Source: CAITWD01 sp963727285
Lineage (GTDB): Bacteria > Actinomycetota > Thermoleophilia > Miltoncostaeales > Miltoncostaeaceae
Assembly (NCBI GenBank): GCA_963727285.1
Contig: CAVSFF010000012.1
Span: 186,001-250,000 of the forward strand
Direction of reading: 5' to 3'
Length of the DNA stretch: 64,000 bases
Shown here: positions 23,471 through 32,043 of the stretch, one piece after another
How positions within the stretch are numbered: position 1 is the first letter of the stretch
How the letters are laid out: every line of letters starts with the position of its first letter
The notes under the pieces: model-generated
What the model was told of the DNA's origin: nothing
The model's input: only the letters and a program-made list of their open reading frames with translations
Databases searched by the model: none
Made by a program: the position numbers and the translations under genes

Positions 23471-25016
23471 ATGCGCATCGCACCTCCTTCCCGCTGGCTG
23501 ATTGCGATCATCGGCGCGCTCTGCGTGCTGGTGCCGGTGCCGTTCGCCGCCGCCCTCGCAGGCGGCGGCAGCTCCGGTTTCGGTGGTGGTGGCGGGGTGG
23601 GTTCGGTGGTGGTGGGTTCGGGGTGGTGGGTTCGGTGGTGGCGGGTTCGGCGGTCGCGGCGGTGTCTACATCGGGGCGCTGTCGCCGATCACAATGGGCT
23701 TTATCGTGCTCATCGTCCTCGCGGTGATCGCGTTCTTTGCGCTTCGCACGGCGTGGCTTGCCGAGCAGGTGCGCGCCGCCCGACGGCGGCGCGCCGCCCG
23801 CGATGCCGAGATCCACAGCATCGCGCTCGATGCCGCGATGGTCGATCCGATCTTCGATCCCGACGCCGTGCACGCCCAGGCCGCCCAATTGTTCGTCGAC
23901 ATCCAGGCGGCGTGGACGGACCGCGACCGGCGCCGGCTGCACGAATTGGTCGGGTCGGATCTGATGGTCGAATGGGAGCTGCGCCTCGACGACTTCGATC
24001 GGCGTGGCTGGCACAACGTCGTCGAGATCGTCGAAGGGCCGGCCATCCAATACATCAACCTCACCAACGCCGGCGATACGCCGAACGACCGCGTGGTCGT
24101 CTTCGTGGAGGCACTCGTGGCCGACTACGTGCAGGTGGGCATGAACGGAATGATCCTCACCCACGACCAGGGCAGCTCGCCGCGGACACGGGTTGGCGAG
24201 TACTGGACCCTCGCCCCCTTCGAAGGCCACTGGATGCTGATCTCGATCGAGCAACCGGCCGAAGGCGAATATCACCTTCATGAGCGCCCGATCCCGCGCC
24301 CGGAGGACGACGACCACCTGCGCGACGACACCTTTCTGCAGATGGCGGCGGCCGACCGGCTCCCCGACGGTTTTGCCCCGGCTGATCTGATCAACGTCGA
24401 GTTCGCCGACGACGCGCGCAGCGCCGCGCTCGACCTGTCGTTGGCCGACCCCCGCTTCTCGCTCGATGTGCTGGAGACCTCGGTTCGCGGCGTCATCGAA
24501 GCCTGGGCGCATGCCGTGGACGGTGCCGATACGCCGTTGGAGGCGGTCGCGACCCGCGACGCGGTCGACCAGCTGCTCTACGACAGCGACGCGGCCCGCA
24601 CGACCCGCGTCGTCGTCCGGGGCCCGATGGTCCGCAAGGTCGAGGTCGCCCATCTCGACGTCGAACACACGCCGCCGCGCATGCGCGTCGACGCCGAGCT
24701 CGGCGGGTTCCGCTACGTCGAGGATCGCGACACGGTCGCCGTGATCGAGGGTTCGAAGGACAAGCCGAGCGCATTCGTCGAGCAGTTCACACTCGAGCTC
24801 GTCGACGATGCGGCCGCACGCCCGTGGCAGGTGGTTTCGGCCGCACGCCTGCCCGGCACATCACCGGGCGCCGCTGACGCACACCCGGCGGCACCCCCGC
24901 ACGGGGGTCGCCCGCTCCATCTTCCCGATGACCCGGCGCTGACGCCGGCATCCCCGGGACCCGCGGCGGTGTCAGCGCCCCAGACGCCGCGGGCCCCCGA
25001 CACCCGTGGAGGATCC
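23471..25016 (+). CDS. Tim44-like domain membrane protein with Gly/Phe-rich segment; frame stays open into ArdC
   Basis: ATG 23471 begins a signal or anchor segment (WLIAIIGALCVLVPVPFAAA). A glycine-rich stretch of GGGGF-type repeats follows, in which the frame shifts twice near 23595 and 23625. A second transmembrane helix (GFIVLIVLAVIAFFAL) precedes a Tim44-like domain (DAVHAQAAQLFVDIQAAWTD, MVEWELRLDDF, EYWTLAPFEGHWMLISIEQP), then an acidic second half with another Tim44-like unit. Related actinobacterial proteins pair a G-rich linker with a Tim44 domain; their role is unknown. No stop codon separates this part from the ArdC-like region. Whether the natural protein ends near residue 480 or is truly fused cannot be decided here. 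Confidence 0.7.
23571..23670 (+). repeat. Tandem GGT/TTC-rich repeat coding Gly-Gly-Gly-Phe
   Basis: Five TTC codons spaced 23, 15, 14 and 15 bases apart between runs of GGT/GGC/GGG. The 23- and 14-base intervals are each one short of a multiple of three, so two bases appear to be missing relative to a clean repeat. The sequence is slippery for both replication and sequencing. Confidence 0.7.
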
Positions 25017-25958
25017 GTGCCCGAGCCCCGTGCCCGTGCGTCCAGCGACGTCCGCAGCTCGTACGCCCGCATCACCGACGACCTCATCGCGCTCCTGGAC
25101 GCCGGCGTGGTGCCATGGCGGCGGCCCTGGACCAGTCGCGGACCGTGCAACCTCGTCAGCAGGCGCCCGTACCGCGGCATCAATGTGCTGGTGCTCGCCT
25201 GCCAGGGGCGCCCGAGCCCGTGGTGGCTGACGTTTCGCCAGGCGGTCCGCCTCGGCGGACATGTCCGGGACGGCGAGCGGGGCACGCAAGTCGTGTTCTG
25301 GCGGGTGTTGGACCCCGGCACCCCGGGGGCCACCTCCGGCCCACGACGGACCGTCGTGCTGCGGACCTACACGGTGTTCCACGAAGACCAGTGCGTCTTG
25401 CCCGACGATGTCGTTCCGCCTGCGGCCGACGCCGGACCGGGAATCCGATCCTGCGACGAGGTGGTGGACCAGATGTCGGACCCGCCCCACATCGTCGCCG
25501 GCAGCGACATCGCCTGCTACTTGCCGGTCACCGACACGATCCACATTCCGCGTCGGGCGGACTTCGGCGATGCCGCGACGTACTACGCGACCCTGTTCCA
25601 CGAGCTCGGTCATGCCACCGGCCACCCGCGCCGGCTCAACCGGTCGGCGCTCGTGACCCCCGCCCCGTTCGGCTCACCCGACTACTCACACGAGGAGCTG
25701 ATCGCCGAGATGACGAGCGCGTTCCTCTGCGGCGCCACCGGGATCGCCCCCGTCACACTGCCGGCAAGCGCCGAATACGTGGCGGGCTGGCTCCGGGTCC
25801 TGCGGGCCGACCGACGCCTGGTCGTCGTCGCGGCCGGACAGGCCCAGCAGGCGGCGGACCTGATCCTCGGCAGGTCGGCTGACCCGTCCCCGGGACCGGA
25901 CCGCGGGCGCCACTCGTCATCCGCGCCGTCGCGGCGGCACCGCCCGATGTCCGGATGA
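25017..25958 (+). CDS. ArdC-like antirestriction protein (ssDNA-binding domain plus zincin metallopeptidase)
   Basis: 313 residues if translated from GTG 25017, which has GGAGGA just upstream (spacing only about four bases). The N-terminal domain (ITDDLIALLDAGVVPWRRPW, YRGINVLVLACQG, WWLTFRQAVRLGGHVRDGER, GTQVVFWRV) is the ArdC N-terminal/DUF1738 fold that binds single-stranded DNA. The C-terminal domain has the zincin motif TLFHELGHATGHPRRLNR and a downstream YSHEELIAEMTSAFLC that can supply the third metal ligand. In conjugative plasmids ArdC protects incoming single-stranded DNA from restriction. Here it lies 2 kb before a type IV secretion operon, which fits that role. It is in frame with the Tim44 region upstream. 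Confidence 0.85.
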   Translation: MPEPRARASSDVRSSYARITDDLIALLDAGVVPWRRPWTSRGPCNLVSRRPYRGINVLVLACQGRPSPWWLTFRQAVRLGGHVRDGERGTQVVFWRVLDPGTPGATSGPRRTVVLRTYTVFHEDQCVLPDDVVPPAADAGPGIRSCDEVVDQMSDPPHIVAGSDIACYLPVTDTIHIPRRADFGDAATYYATLFHELGHATGHPRRLNRSALVTPAPFGSPDYSHEELIAEMTSAFLCGATGIAPVTLPASAEYVAGWLRVLRADRRLVVVAAGQAQQAADLILGRSADPSPGPDRGRHSSSAPSRRHRPMSG

Positions 25959-25985
25959 CCGTCCAAGGCAGTAATCTGCGGGATC

Positions 25986-27587
25986 GTGACGACGGTCCCA
26001 GGCACATCGGGCGGTGACCAGGCCCCGCCCACGGTTCGCTACTTCCGGATGCCCCGTCCGCGGCGGCGTTGGCCGTGGGTCGTCTTCTACGCGGTCTGGG
26101 CGGTCGTCGCCATCGTCACGGCCGCCGCGTGGGGGGTCGACCGCGCCGCCCAGCAGGTCCTGGACCAGATCAGCCCCAACAACCCGTCGAACATCGCCGC
26201 CAAGAAGGTGCTGGTCAAGGCGCATGGCCCGGACTCGACGTTCATCATCCTCGGCAGCGACCACCGCACCTGGGTCAAGGGGTCCGAGAGCCTGTCGGAC
26301 TCGATGGTGCTCGTCCGTCTGAGCCCCAAGCAGAACCTGATCTCGATCATGTCGGTGCCACGTGACCTGAAGGTCACGATCCCCGGGTACAGCGGCTTCT
26401 ACAAGATCAACTCGGCGTATTCCCTGGGCGGCCCGCAGCTGGCGATCCGCACCGTCGAAGACAACCTGCACATCCCGATCAACCACTACGTCAACGTCGG
26501 GTTTCAGGGCTTCTTCCAGATCGTCCAGGACATGGGCGGCCTCTATACCCAGGTCGACCGTCGCTACTACAACCCGCTCGGCACCGGCTATTCGCCGATC
26601 GACCTGCAGCCGGGCTACCAGAAGCTCAACGGCAACCAGGCCCTCGCCTTCGCCCGCTTCCGGCACACCGACACCGACATCGTGCGCGCCGCCCGCCAGC
26701 AGCAGATCATCATCGACCTCAAGCGCCAGGCGAGCGAGAACCTGGGCATCACGGACATCCCGGGCCTGCTCTCCACGATCGAGCACAGCATCCAGACCGA
26801 CGTCCACAGCTTCTCGACACTCCAGAATCTCGGCGAGTTCCTGCTCGGCCTGCCGCACGGTCGGATCTACCACGAGACCCTGCAGGTCGGCTTTAGCACC
26901 GGCGGCGGACCGGCCTACGACATCGCGACGCCGCAGATGGTCGCATCATCCGTGCACGCGTTCCTGTACCCGCTGAGCGCGGCGTCGAAGACGATCACGA
27001 ACGTGACCGTCCCCGCGCACCCGTCCGCCGCCGCCGCGCACGCCGCCAAACTGCACCCCGCGGCCGCGAAGGCTGCGGCGGCGACCGCCAACGCCATCCC
27101 GGCCGGGCTCGTGCTCGATCCCGCCCCCGGCCAGGCGCTCCGCAGCCTCGGACCTGTGGGGCTGCCGCTGCTGGTGCCGACGCTGCGCAATGTCAACTCG
27201 CAGCTCGCCACGGTCGTCCCGGTCCGCGCGTACCGGATCGCCGGCGGGCCGCACGGCTGGCCGTCGGTGGTCGAGGTCTTCTCGAACAGCCAGCAGGCCG
27301 GCAGCTACTACGACGTCCAGGAAACCCGGATGCCGAACCCGCCGGTCATGCAGGCGCCGACCAGCAAGATCTACGCGGGCAAGCGCACATACCTGCTGTT
27401 CCAAGACGGTGCGGTACTCCGCTACGTCGGCTTCTGGGATCACCACACCTGGTACTGGATCTCGAACACCTTCTCCGGCGCACTTACGCCGAAGCAGATG
27501 GTCGGCATCGCCGCGAGCCTTCAATCGTCGGCATACGCCACCAAGGGCCCGACAGGCCTCGGCGCCCTGACTCGCGGGTTGCGCTAG
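25986..27587 (+). CDS. LCP (LytR-CpsA-Psr) family cell wall glycopolymer ligase
   Basis: 533 residues from GTG 25986. A basic N-terminus precedes one transmembrane helix (WVVFYAVWAVVAIVTAAAW). The LCP domain has all key blocks: ILGSDHRTW, LSDSMVLVRLSP, MSVPRDLKVTIPG (phosphate-binding Arg), KINSAYSLGG and ALAFARFRHTDTDIVRAARQ. LCP enzymes transfer undecaprenyl-linked glycopolymers to peptidoglycan outside the membrane. The C-terminal 150 residues hold a LytR_C-like or unassigned domain after an Ala-rich linker. It starts 27 bases after ArdC but appears functionally separate. Confidence 0.9.
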   Translation: MTTVPGTSGGDQAPPTVRYFRMPRPRRRWPWVVFYAVWAVVAIVTAAAWGVDRAAQQVLDQISPNNPSNIAAKKVLVKAHGPDSTFIILGSDHRTWVKGSESLSDSMVLVRLSPKQNLISIMSVPRDLKVTIPGYSGFYKINSAYSLGGPQLAIRTVEDNLHIPINHYVNVGFQGFFQIVQDMGGLYTQVDRRYYNPLGTGYSPIDLQPGYQKLNGNQALAFARFRHTDTDIVRAARQQQIIIDLKRQASENLGITDIPGLLSTIEHSIQTDVHSFSTLQNLGEFLLGLPHGRIYHETLQVGFSTGGGPAYDIATPQMVASSVHAFLYPLSAASKTITNVTVPAHPSAAAAHAAKLHPAAAKAAAATANAIPAGLVLDPAPGQALRSLGPVGLPLLVPTLRNVNSQLATVVPVRAYRIAGGPHGWPSVVEVFSNSQQAGSYYDVQETRMPNPPVMQAPTSKIYAGKRTYLLFQDGAVLRYVGFWDHHTWYWISNTFSGALTPKQMVGIAASLQSSAYATKGPTGLGALTRGLR

Positions 27588-27657
27588 CCGCCGACACGCC
27601 CCCCGGTGGCGACACCCCCTCACGGCGGGTCGCGAGTCCATAGGACACCCAGATGCG

Positions 27658-28341
27658 GTGTTCAGCCAGATACACCCCGGCGCGTCGCGCGCGGCGATGA
27701 GACCGATGATCGTCATGACGGCGGCGGTCGTGACCTTCGGCATCCCGCTGGCGCTCGGAGGTGTCGTCGTGGTGGCCGTTGCGGCCACGGTCGCCGGGGC
27801 AGCCGCCCCCGCATCCGGCGCGAACTGCGCGACGACCCCGTTGCCGACGGGCGGCACCGCCGTGGCCATCGACACCTGGATCCGCCGCGAGGTCCCGGCC
27901 AGCCCCCTCGTCGGCGTCGGCGCCGAGATGGTGGCAGGAGCCGTCGGCAGCGGGCTGGATCCCCGACTGCTCGCCGCGATCGCCATGCAGGAGACGCGTC
28001 TCGGAACCGCCGGTGGCGGGCCCGCCGTCTTCAACCCCTTCGGCCTCGGGCCAGGCCTGGCGTTCCCGAGTTGGGCGTCGGCGATCCGCATGGCGGTCGC
28101 CACCCTTGCCGCCATGCACGCGCGTGGTGCGTGGACGATCGCCGGCATCGCGGTGCACTGGGCACCGGTCGGCGCCTCCAACGACCCGGGCGGCCTGAAC
28201 ATCAACTGGGTCGGCGGAGTGAGCGCCTCCTACGCGCAGCTCGGCGGCGATCCGTCCGGGTCCGTGTTTCTGCGCGATTCCGTACGCCATCGCGCGCCTG
28301 CCGCCGCGTGCCCCTCGGTCGTAGCCCCCCGCGCGTCATGA
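27658..28341 (+). CDS. Secreted glucosaminidase/lytic transglycosylase-like peptidoglycan hydrolase (VirB1-like role)
   Basis: 227 residues from GTG 27658, or about 214 from ATG 27697; neither has a strong ribosome site. A signal peptide or anchor (MTAAVVTFGIPLALGGVVVVAVAATVA in outline) is followed by a lysozyme-like fold: SPLVGVGAEMVAGAVGSGLD, the catalytic Glu in AIAMQETRLG and FNPFGLGPGLAFPSWASAIR. This matches glucosaminidase-type hydrolases. Its stop overlaps the next start as ATGA, tying it to the conjugation operon, where such enzymes open the wall for the transfer channel, as VirB1 does. Confidence 0.78.
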   Translation: MFSQIHPGASRAAMRPMIVMTAAVVTFGIPLALGGVVVVAVAATVAGAAAPASGANCATTPLPTGGTAVAIDTWIRREVPASPLVGVGAEMVAGAVGSGLDPRLLAAIAMQETRLGTAGGGPAVFNPFGLGPGLAFPSWASAIRMAVATLAAMHARGAWTIAGIAVHWAPVGASNDPGGLNINWVGGVSASYAQLGGDPSGSVFLRDSVRHRAPAAACPSVVAPRAS

Positions 28342-29669
28342 GCGCGCCGAAGAACCACCCCTCCGGGGAGGTCCCCCGGGCGGAGGACCGCTCGTATGCT
28401 CGCCAGACCGGCGAGGCAGTGCCCACCGGCAAATCCCCAGGCCCAGGAACCGGTACCGGACCGATGTCGACCATCGCTCCCCATCGGCAGGACCCTGCCC
28501 AGCTTCGGCGCATCGACGAGATCTTCGCGGCCCGCGGCGGATCGCTTGTGCGTGCCGCGCACGCGCTGACCGGCAGCCGGCCCGATGCGGAGGACCTCCT
28601 CCAAGAGGCCTTCGTCCGCGCGCTGGCGCGCCCGGAAGTCTTCGACGGACGCAGTGACGCGGAGGCGTCTGCCTGGCTGTGGATCGTGATGCGACGGCTC
28701 TGGCGGGACCGCCAACGCAGTGGCGCCGGCAGGACCTCCCCGATGCCGGTCGAGGTCGAAGAGCGCCTCGTCGACTCCGCCCCGCCGATCCCCGACCAGG
28801 TACTCCACGAGTGGCAGCTGGCGGTGCTCTACGAAGGCCTCGCCCGACTCGGGCCGCGCCACCGCACCGCGATGGTGCTCCTCGGACGCGGCCTCGGAGA
28901 AGTCGAGGCGGCAGAGCTCGCCGGGGTCAGCCGCCGCACGATGCGCGAGTGGCGCCGAGACGCTCGCCGCGCTCTCGGGGTCTTCGGCGAGCGCTTGGGC
29001 GCAGGGACGATCTGCGACGGGTTCGTGGCACACCTGTCCGCCTACGCCGACGGTGAGCTCGGTGCCGGGAAGCAGCGCACGCAACTGGAGGCCCATCTGG
29101 CGCACTGCGCCTACTGCCGGGCGACCCTGGATGACGTCAGGACCCACACCCGAACGCTCGGAACGGTGCTGCCGGTCGCGGGGGTCGCCGTCGCCGACGA
29201 CCATCGCGTCGTTGCAGACGCACCGGCACACATCGGCGGGGCGATCCAGGTCCTCGGCGAGCCCCGTGTCATCTTCGGTGGCGCCCACGACGGGCTCGTC
29301 CAGTACTTCGAGGCCCACTGGAGGCTCGTCGCCACCACCGCGATCCTCGCGCTGACGGGCTGGGCTGTGGTGGGCAACGCGCTTGGCCACGTTACCGGCA
29401 CGGGGCACTCCGCCGGGCCGCCCCCTGTCGCCGCGCGATCGCGCGCACCTGTCACGGCGCACACGCACGTCGTCCGGCACACGGCGCCCCGGGCGACACA
29501 CCACCCGCTGCTCCTCGCCCGAAGCGCACGCCGGACCACGACTCTCGCACGCACGGCCGTGGCGTCCGCAGCTCCAGTGCCGCGGGTGACCTCCACACCG
29601 AGTCGCCCTGCACCTGCGTCGGCACGTTCTGGTGGGTGCGCCAGCGCGTCATGTCTCTTCGGACCGTGA
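28338..29669 (+). CDS. ECF sigma factor fused to an anti-sigma zinc-finger and membrane segment
   Basis: 443 residues; the start overlaps the hydrolase stop (ATGA). An alternative ATG lies at 28464. Sigma region 2 spans about residues 65-125 (LTGSRPDAEDLLQEAFVRAL) and sigma region 4 about 160-215 (LARLGPRHRTAMVLL, ELAGVSRRTMREWRRDAR). Residues 230-265 carry an HxxxCxxC zinc motif (EAHLAHCAYCR) of the ZAS anti-sigma type, followed by one transmembrane helix near 330-350 (VATTAILALTGWAVVGNA) and a basic, Thr/Ala-rich tail. Sigma and anti-sigma are normally separate proteins, so this would be a membrane-tethered, self-inhibited regulator. It probably controls the adjacent secretion operon. Confidence 0.8.
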   Translation: MSAPKNHPSGEVPRAEDRSYARQTGEAVPTGKSPGPGTGTGPMSTIAPHRQDPAQLRRIDEIFAARGGSLVRAAHALTGSRPDAEDLLQEAFVRALARPEVFDGRSDAEASAWLWIVMRRLWRDRQRSGAGRTSPMPVEVEERLVDSAPPIPDQVLHEWQLAVLYEGLARLGPRHRTAMVLLGRGLGEVEAAELAGVSRRTMREWRRDARRALGVFGERLGAGTICDGFVAHLSAYADGELGAGKQRTQLEAHLAHCAYCRATLDDVRTHTRTLGTVLPVAGVAVADDHRVVADAPAHIGGAIQVLGEPRVIFGGAHDGLVQYFEAHWRLVATTAILALTGWAVVGNALGHVTGTGHSAGPPPVAARSRAPVTAHTHVVRHTAPRATHHPLLLARSARRTTTLARTAVASAAPVPRVTSTPSRPAPASARSGGCASASCLFGP

Positions 29670-29677
29670 GGAATGCG

Positions 29678-31401
29678 ATGAACACCCGGCACGGGCTCGC
29701 CTGATCGTCGTGACGGCGCTCTGCCGGCGGCTGGCCACATTGGCGATGCCGGCTTCCGCGCAGACGTCTGCGACTTCCGACCTCGGATCTCAGGCATGGC
29801 AACAGGGGCAAAGCAGCGGGTTCGGGCTCGCCACCCAGACCCGAGCCGTCATCGCTCCGGCCGGGACCTACCAGCCCGGCAGCGGCGCGACGCTGACGTG
29901 GTGCACGCCGTATGCCGCGAGCACCATCGCGAGCGCGGTCGTCCACGTGACGCGAAATCAGTCCGCGAGTCCGGTCGTCGTGACAGAGTCGGGCCGAACT
30001 CCGACGGATCCGGCGGGGCGTCCACGCCGACAGCGCTATCCCGGTCGGGTCCCGTCGGCACCAACCTGGTTCTGCAGTCGCCGAACTCCGCGTGCGTCAC
30101 GGCGCGCATCTTCCAGACGTCGACGGCAGCGAGCGCTGCGCGGACTTGGTCCGCAGCATTGAACGACGTGTCTCTGATCGACGAGCAGGGGCCGTCGGTC
30201 TCGGGCGTGGAGATCCGCGGAACCGAAGCGAATGGGTGGTTCACTGGGCCCATTGACGGTGTTCTGGACAGTCATCCGACAATGAGCTGCTCCGGGGAAC
30301 GACCGGAGTGCAGATCTCCGACGGGCCGACAACTGGACCTCGGCGATGCCGAACAACGTGGAGCTGTCTGACGGCCTCGATCCCGGGCGCCGACGGTCCT
30401 CACACCGTCACCGTGTACCGGACCGCGGGCGGCGGATGGCCGACCGCCGAAGCGACGACACGATCAAGGTCGACCGGACAGCCGCCGAGTGTTCCCCAGA
30501 TGGTCGCTCCCGATGTCGGCGTGTATCCGGCGTGATCCTCGTGACACACCGCTCCGACGGACGGATGCAACGGCAGCGGTGTCGCACGCGTCGAATTCAG
30601 CGACGGACGGCGGCAGCGACAACGCTGGTTCGTCGGAGCTGACGCGCCCGGGGCATGTACGCGGTCGAGGCGCGGCGCGTCGACGTGGCGGGAATGCCAG
30701 CGCCTGGAGCTCCGCCATCGACGTCACGGTTCCCGCCACCGGACGGATCCGGGACCGGCGGCGGAGCAACGACCTCCATCTCGCCCGCATCACCGTCGAC
30801 GGGCGGCCGCCGAGCGACCAGCGGAGTCGCCAGCGTTGACGCGCACGTTCTCATCGTCGTTCCGGGTCGTCCGCAACGTCGGCCGAACGGTCTCGGACAC
30901 GTCGTCGGGGGTGCACGCGTCGTCGCGGCCGACGCCCGCGGCGTGCTCGCACGCGGGACGACCAACGGCGGCGGCCGCATCGTCCTCACGGTCCCGGTAC
31001 GTCGATCCGGATCGATCGCACTCACGGCGAACGGCGGCGGGCCCCTGATCCGCGTCGCACTGCGGATGCGGCCGCTGATTGTGCTCTCGGCGCATGATCG
31101 GCACGCGATCTCCGGGACGCCACTTCGACTCGGGCCGCGCCGCGTTCTGTCGGTATCCGGAACCGCAGCTCCCGGCGGGGTCGTCGCAGGACAGCCGGTC
31201 GAGCTGGAGTACCTGGTCGGTCGCACCTGGCTTCCGCTTGGCCTTCCGGTGCCCGTGTCCCGGAACGGCCACTGGCGCCTCACCTACGCGGTCGCGCGCC
31301 CCGGCAGCGCTGTCGTCAGGATGCGCGTCGTGATGCCGTCCCAGCCCGGCCTTCCGTTCGCCGCGGGTGCGTCGGCGGCGTTCCGGGTCGCCATTCGCTG
31401 A
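29678..31401 (+). pseudogene. Secreted Ig-like/adhesin-type protein, broken by many frame changes
   Basis: ATG 29678 starts eight bases after the sigma gene with GAGGA upstream but stops after eight codons. Coherent protein segments then appear in rotating frames: LIVVTALCRRLATLAMPASA and WQQGQSSGFGLATQTRAVI; GPVGTNLVLQSPNSACVTAR to GTEANGWFTGPIDGV; TSAMPNNVELSDGL; ADGPHTVTVYRTAGGGWPTA; TIKVDRTA. A last open stretch (about 30655-31401) ends RVAIR and has Ig-like strands such as PLRLGPRRVLSVSGTAAPGG. At least six shifts in about 1 kb, far denser than elsewhere. It resembles actinobacterial surface proteins with VDRTAP-type Ig modules. Either a true pseudogene or a badly resolved stretch. Confidence 0.6.
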
Positions 31402-31504
31402 CGATTGTCCGGCCGGATGCCGGAGCCGGGCACCCCCTCCCGCAGCGCCCAGAGGCCATTCCCTTCGTAACCCCGCCGCCGGCGGGATCGCGGAAGGAGA
31501 TGGG

Positions 31505-31843
31505 ATGAGGTACCGGGCCGCAGGTCTCGGCAGTGCGCTTGCCGTCATGGGTACACCGGGAGCCGCAGTGGCGGTCGGCCCCGTGAGCGCATCCCCGAAT
31601 GCCGGCGCGCTTCCGGACACGGCCAAGCTGCAGCAACTCGTCGACGGAATGTACTTCTGGGTGTTGCTGCTGACGCTGGCGGCACTGGTCGCCGCAGCGG
31701 CCGTCTGGGCGTGGGGCAGCCAGTCCAACAACCTGCGCGCCGCCAGCGACGGGCGCCGTGGCGTGGCGGTTGCGCTCCTGGCCGCCCTCGTCATCGGCGC
31801 GGCACCGACGCTGGTCAATTGGTTCTATGGGTTGGGGCGCTGA
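31505..31843 (+). CDS. Small two-helix membrane protein, VirB2/pilin-like, of actinobacterial T4SS
   Basis: 112 residues from ATG 31505 with AAGGAG seven bases upstream. A signal-like N-terminus ending near AVAVGPVSA is followed by two hydrophobic helices (MYFWVLLLTLAALVAAAAVW and GVAVALLAALVIGAAPTLVN) separated by a short basic loop (NNLRAASDGRRG). This layout matches the small integral membrane protein found first in actinobacterial conjugation operons (DUF6112-like), considered VirB2-like. Its stop and the next start share a base (TGATG). Confidence 0.72.
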   Translation: MRYRAAGLGSALAVMGTPGAAVAVGPVSASPNAGALPDTAKLQQLVDGMYFWVLLLTLAALVAAAAVWAWGSQSNNLRAASDGRRGVAVALLAALVIGAAPTLVNWFYGLGR

Positions 31844-32043
31844 TGTCCGCACGCACCGTCATTGCGCTCATCGCCGTTGCGCCCGGCGCCATCGTGCTCG
31901 GGACGTTGGTGACGTTTCTCATGACCGGGCTGCTGATCGCAAGCGCGGGGCCGACGCCCCATACCCCGGCCCAATCGCGCCGGATCCCGCGACTCCACAC
32001 CACGCACCTCCCCCGGCGAGCCCACCTGGGGCCGGCCCGATGA
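31843..32043 (+). CDS. Small single-pass membrane protein in the T4SS operon
   Basis: 66 residues, overlapping the genes on both sides (TGATG before, ATGA after). One transmembrane segment (VIALIAVAPGAIVLGTLVTF) and a Pro/His/Arg-rich tail. Not recognised as a known family. The overlaps support it being translated as part of the operon. Confidence 0.55.
   Translation: MSARTVIALIAVAPGAIVLGTLVTFLMTGLLIASAGPTPHTPAQSRRIPRLHTTHLPRRAHLGPAR

Noticed and set aside
23571..23670. Short tandem repeats as a CRISPR array
   Set aside because: The units are 14-23 bases of G/T-rich coding sequence without spacers; they encode a Gly/Phe linker.
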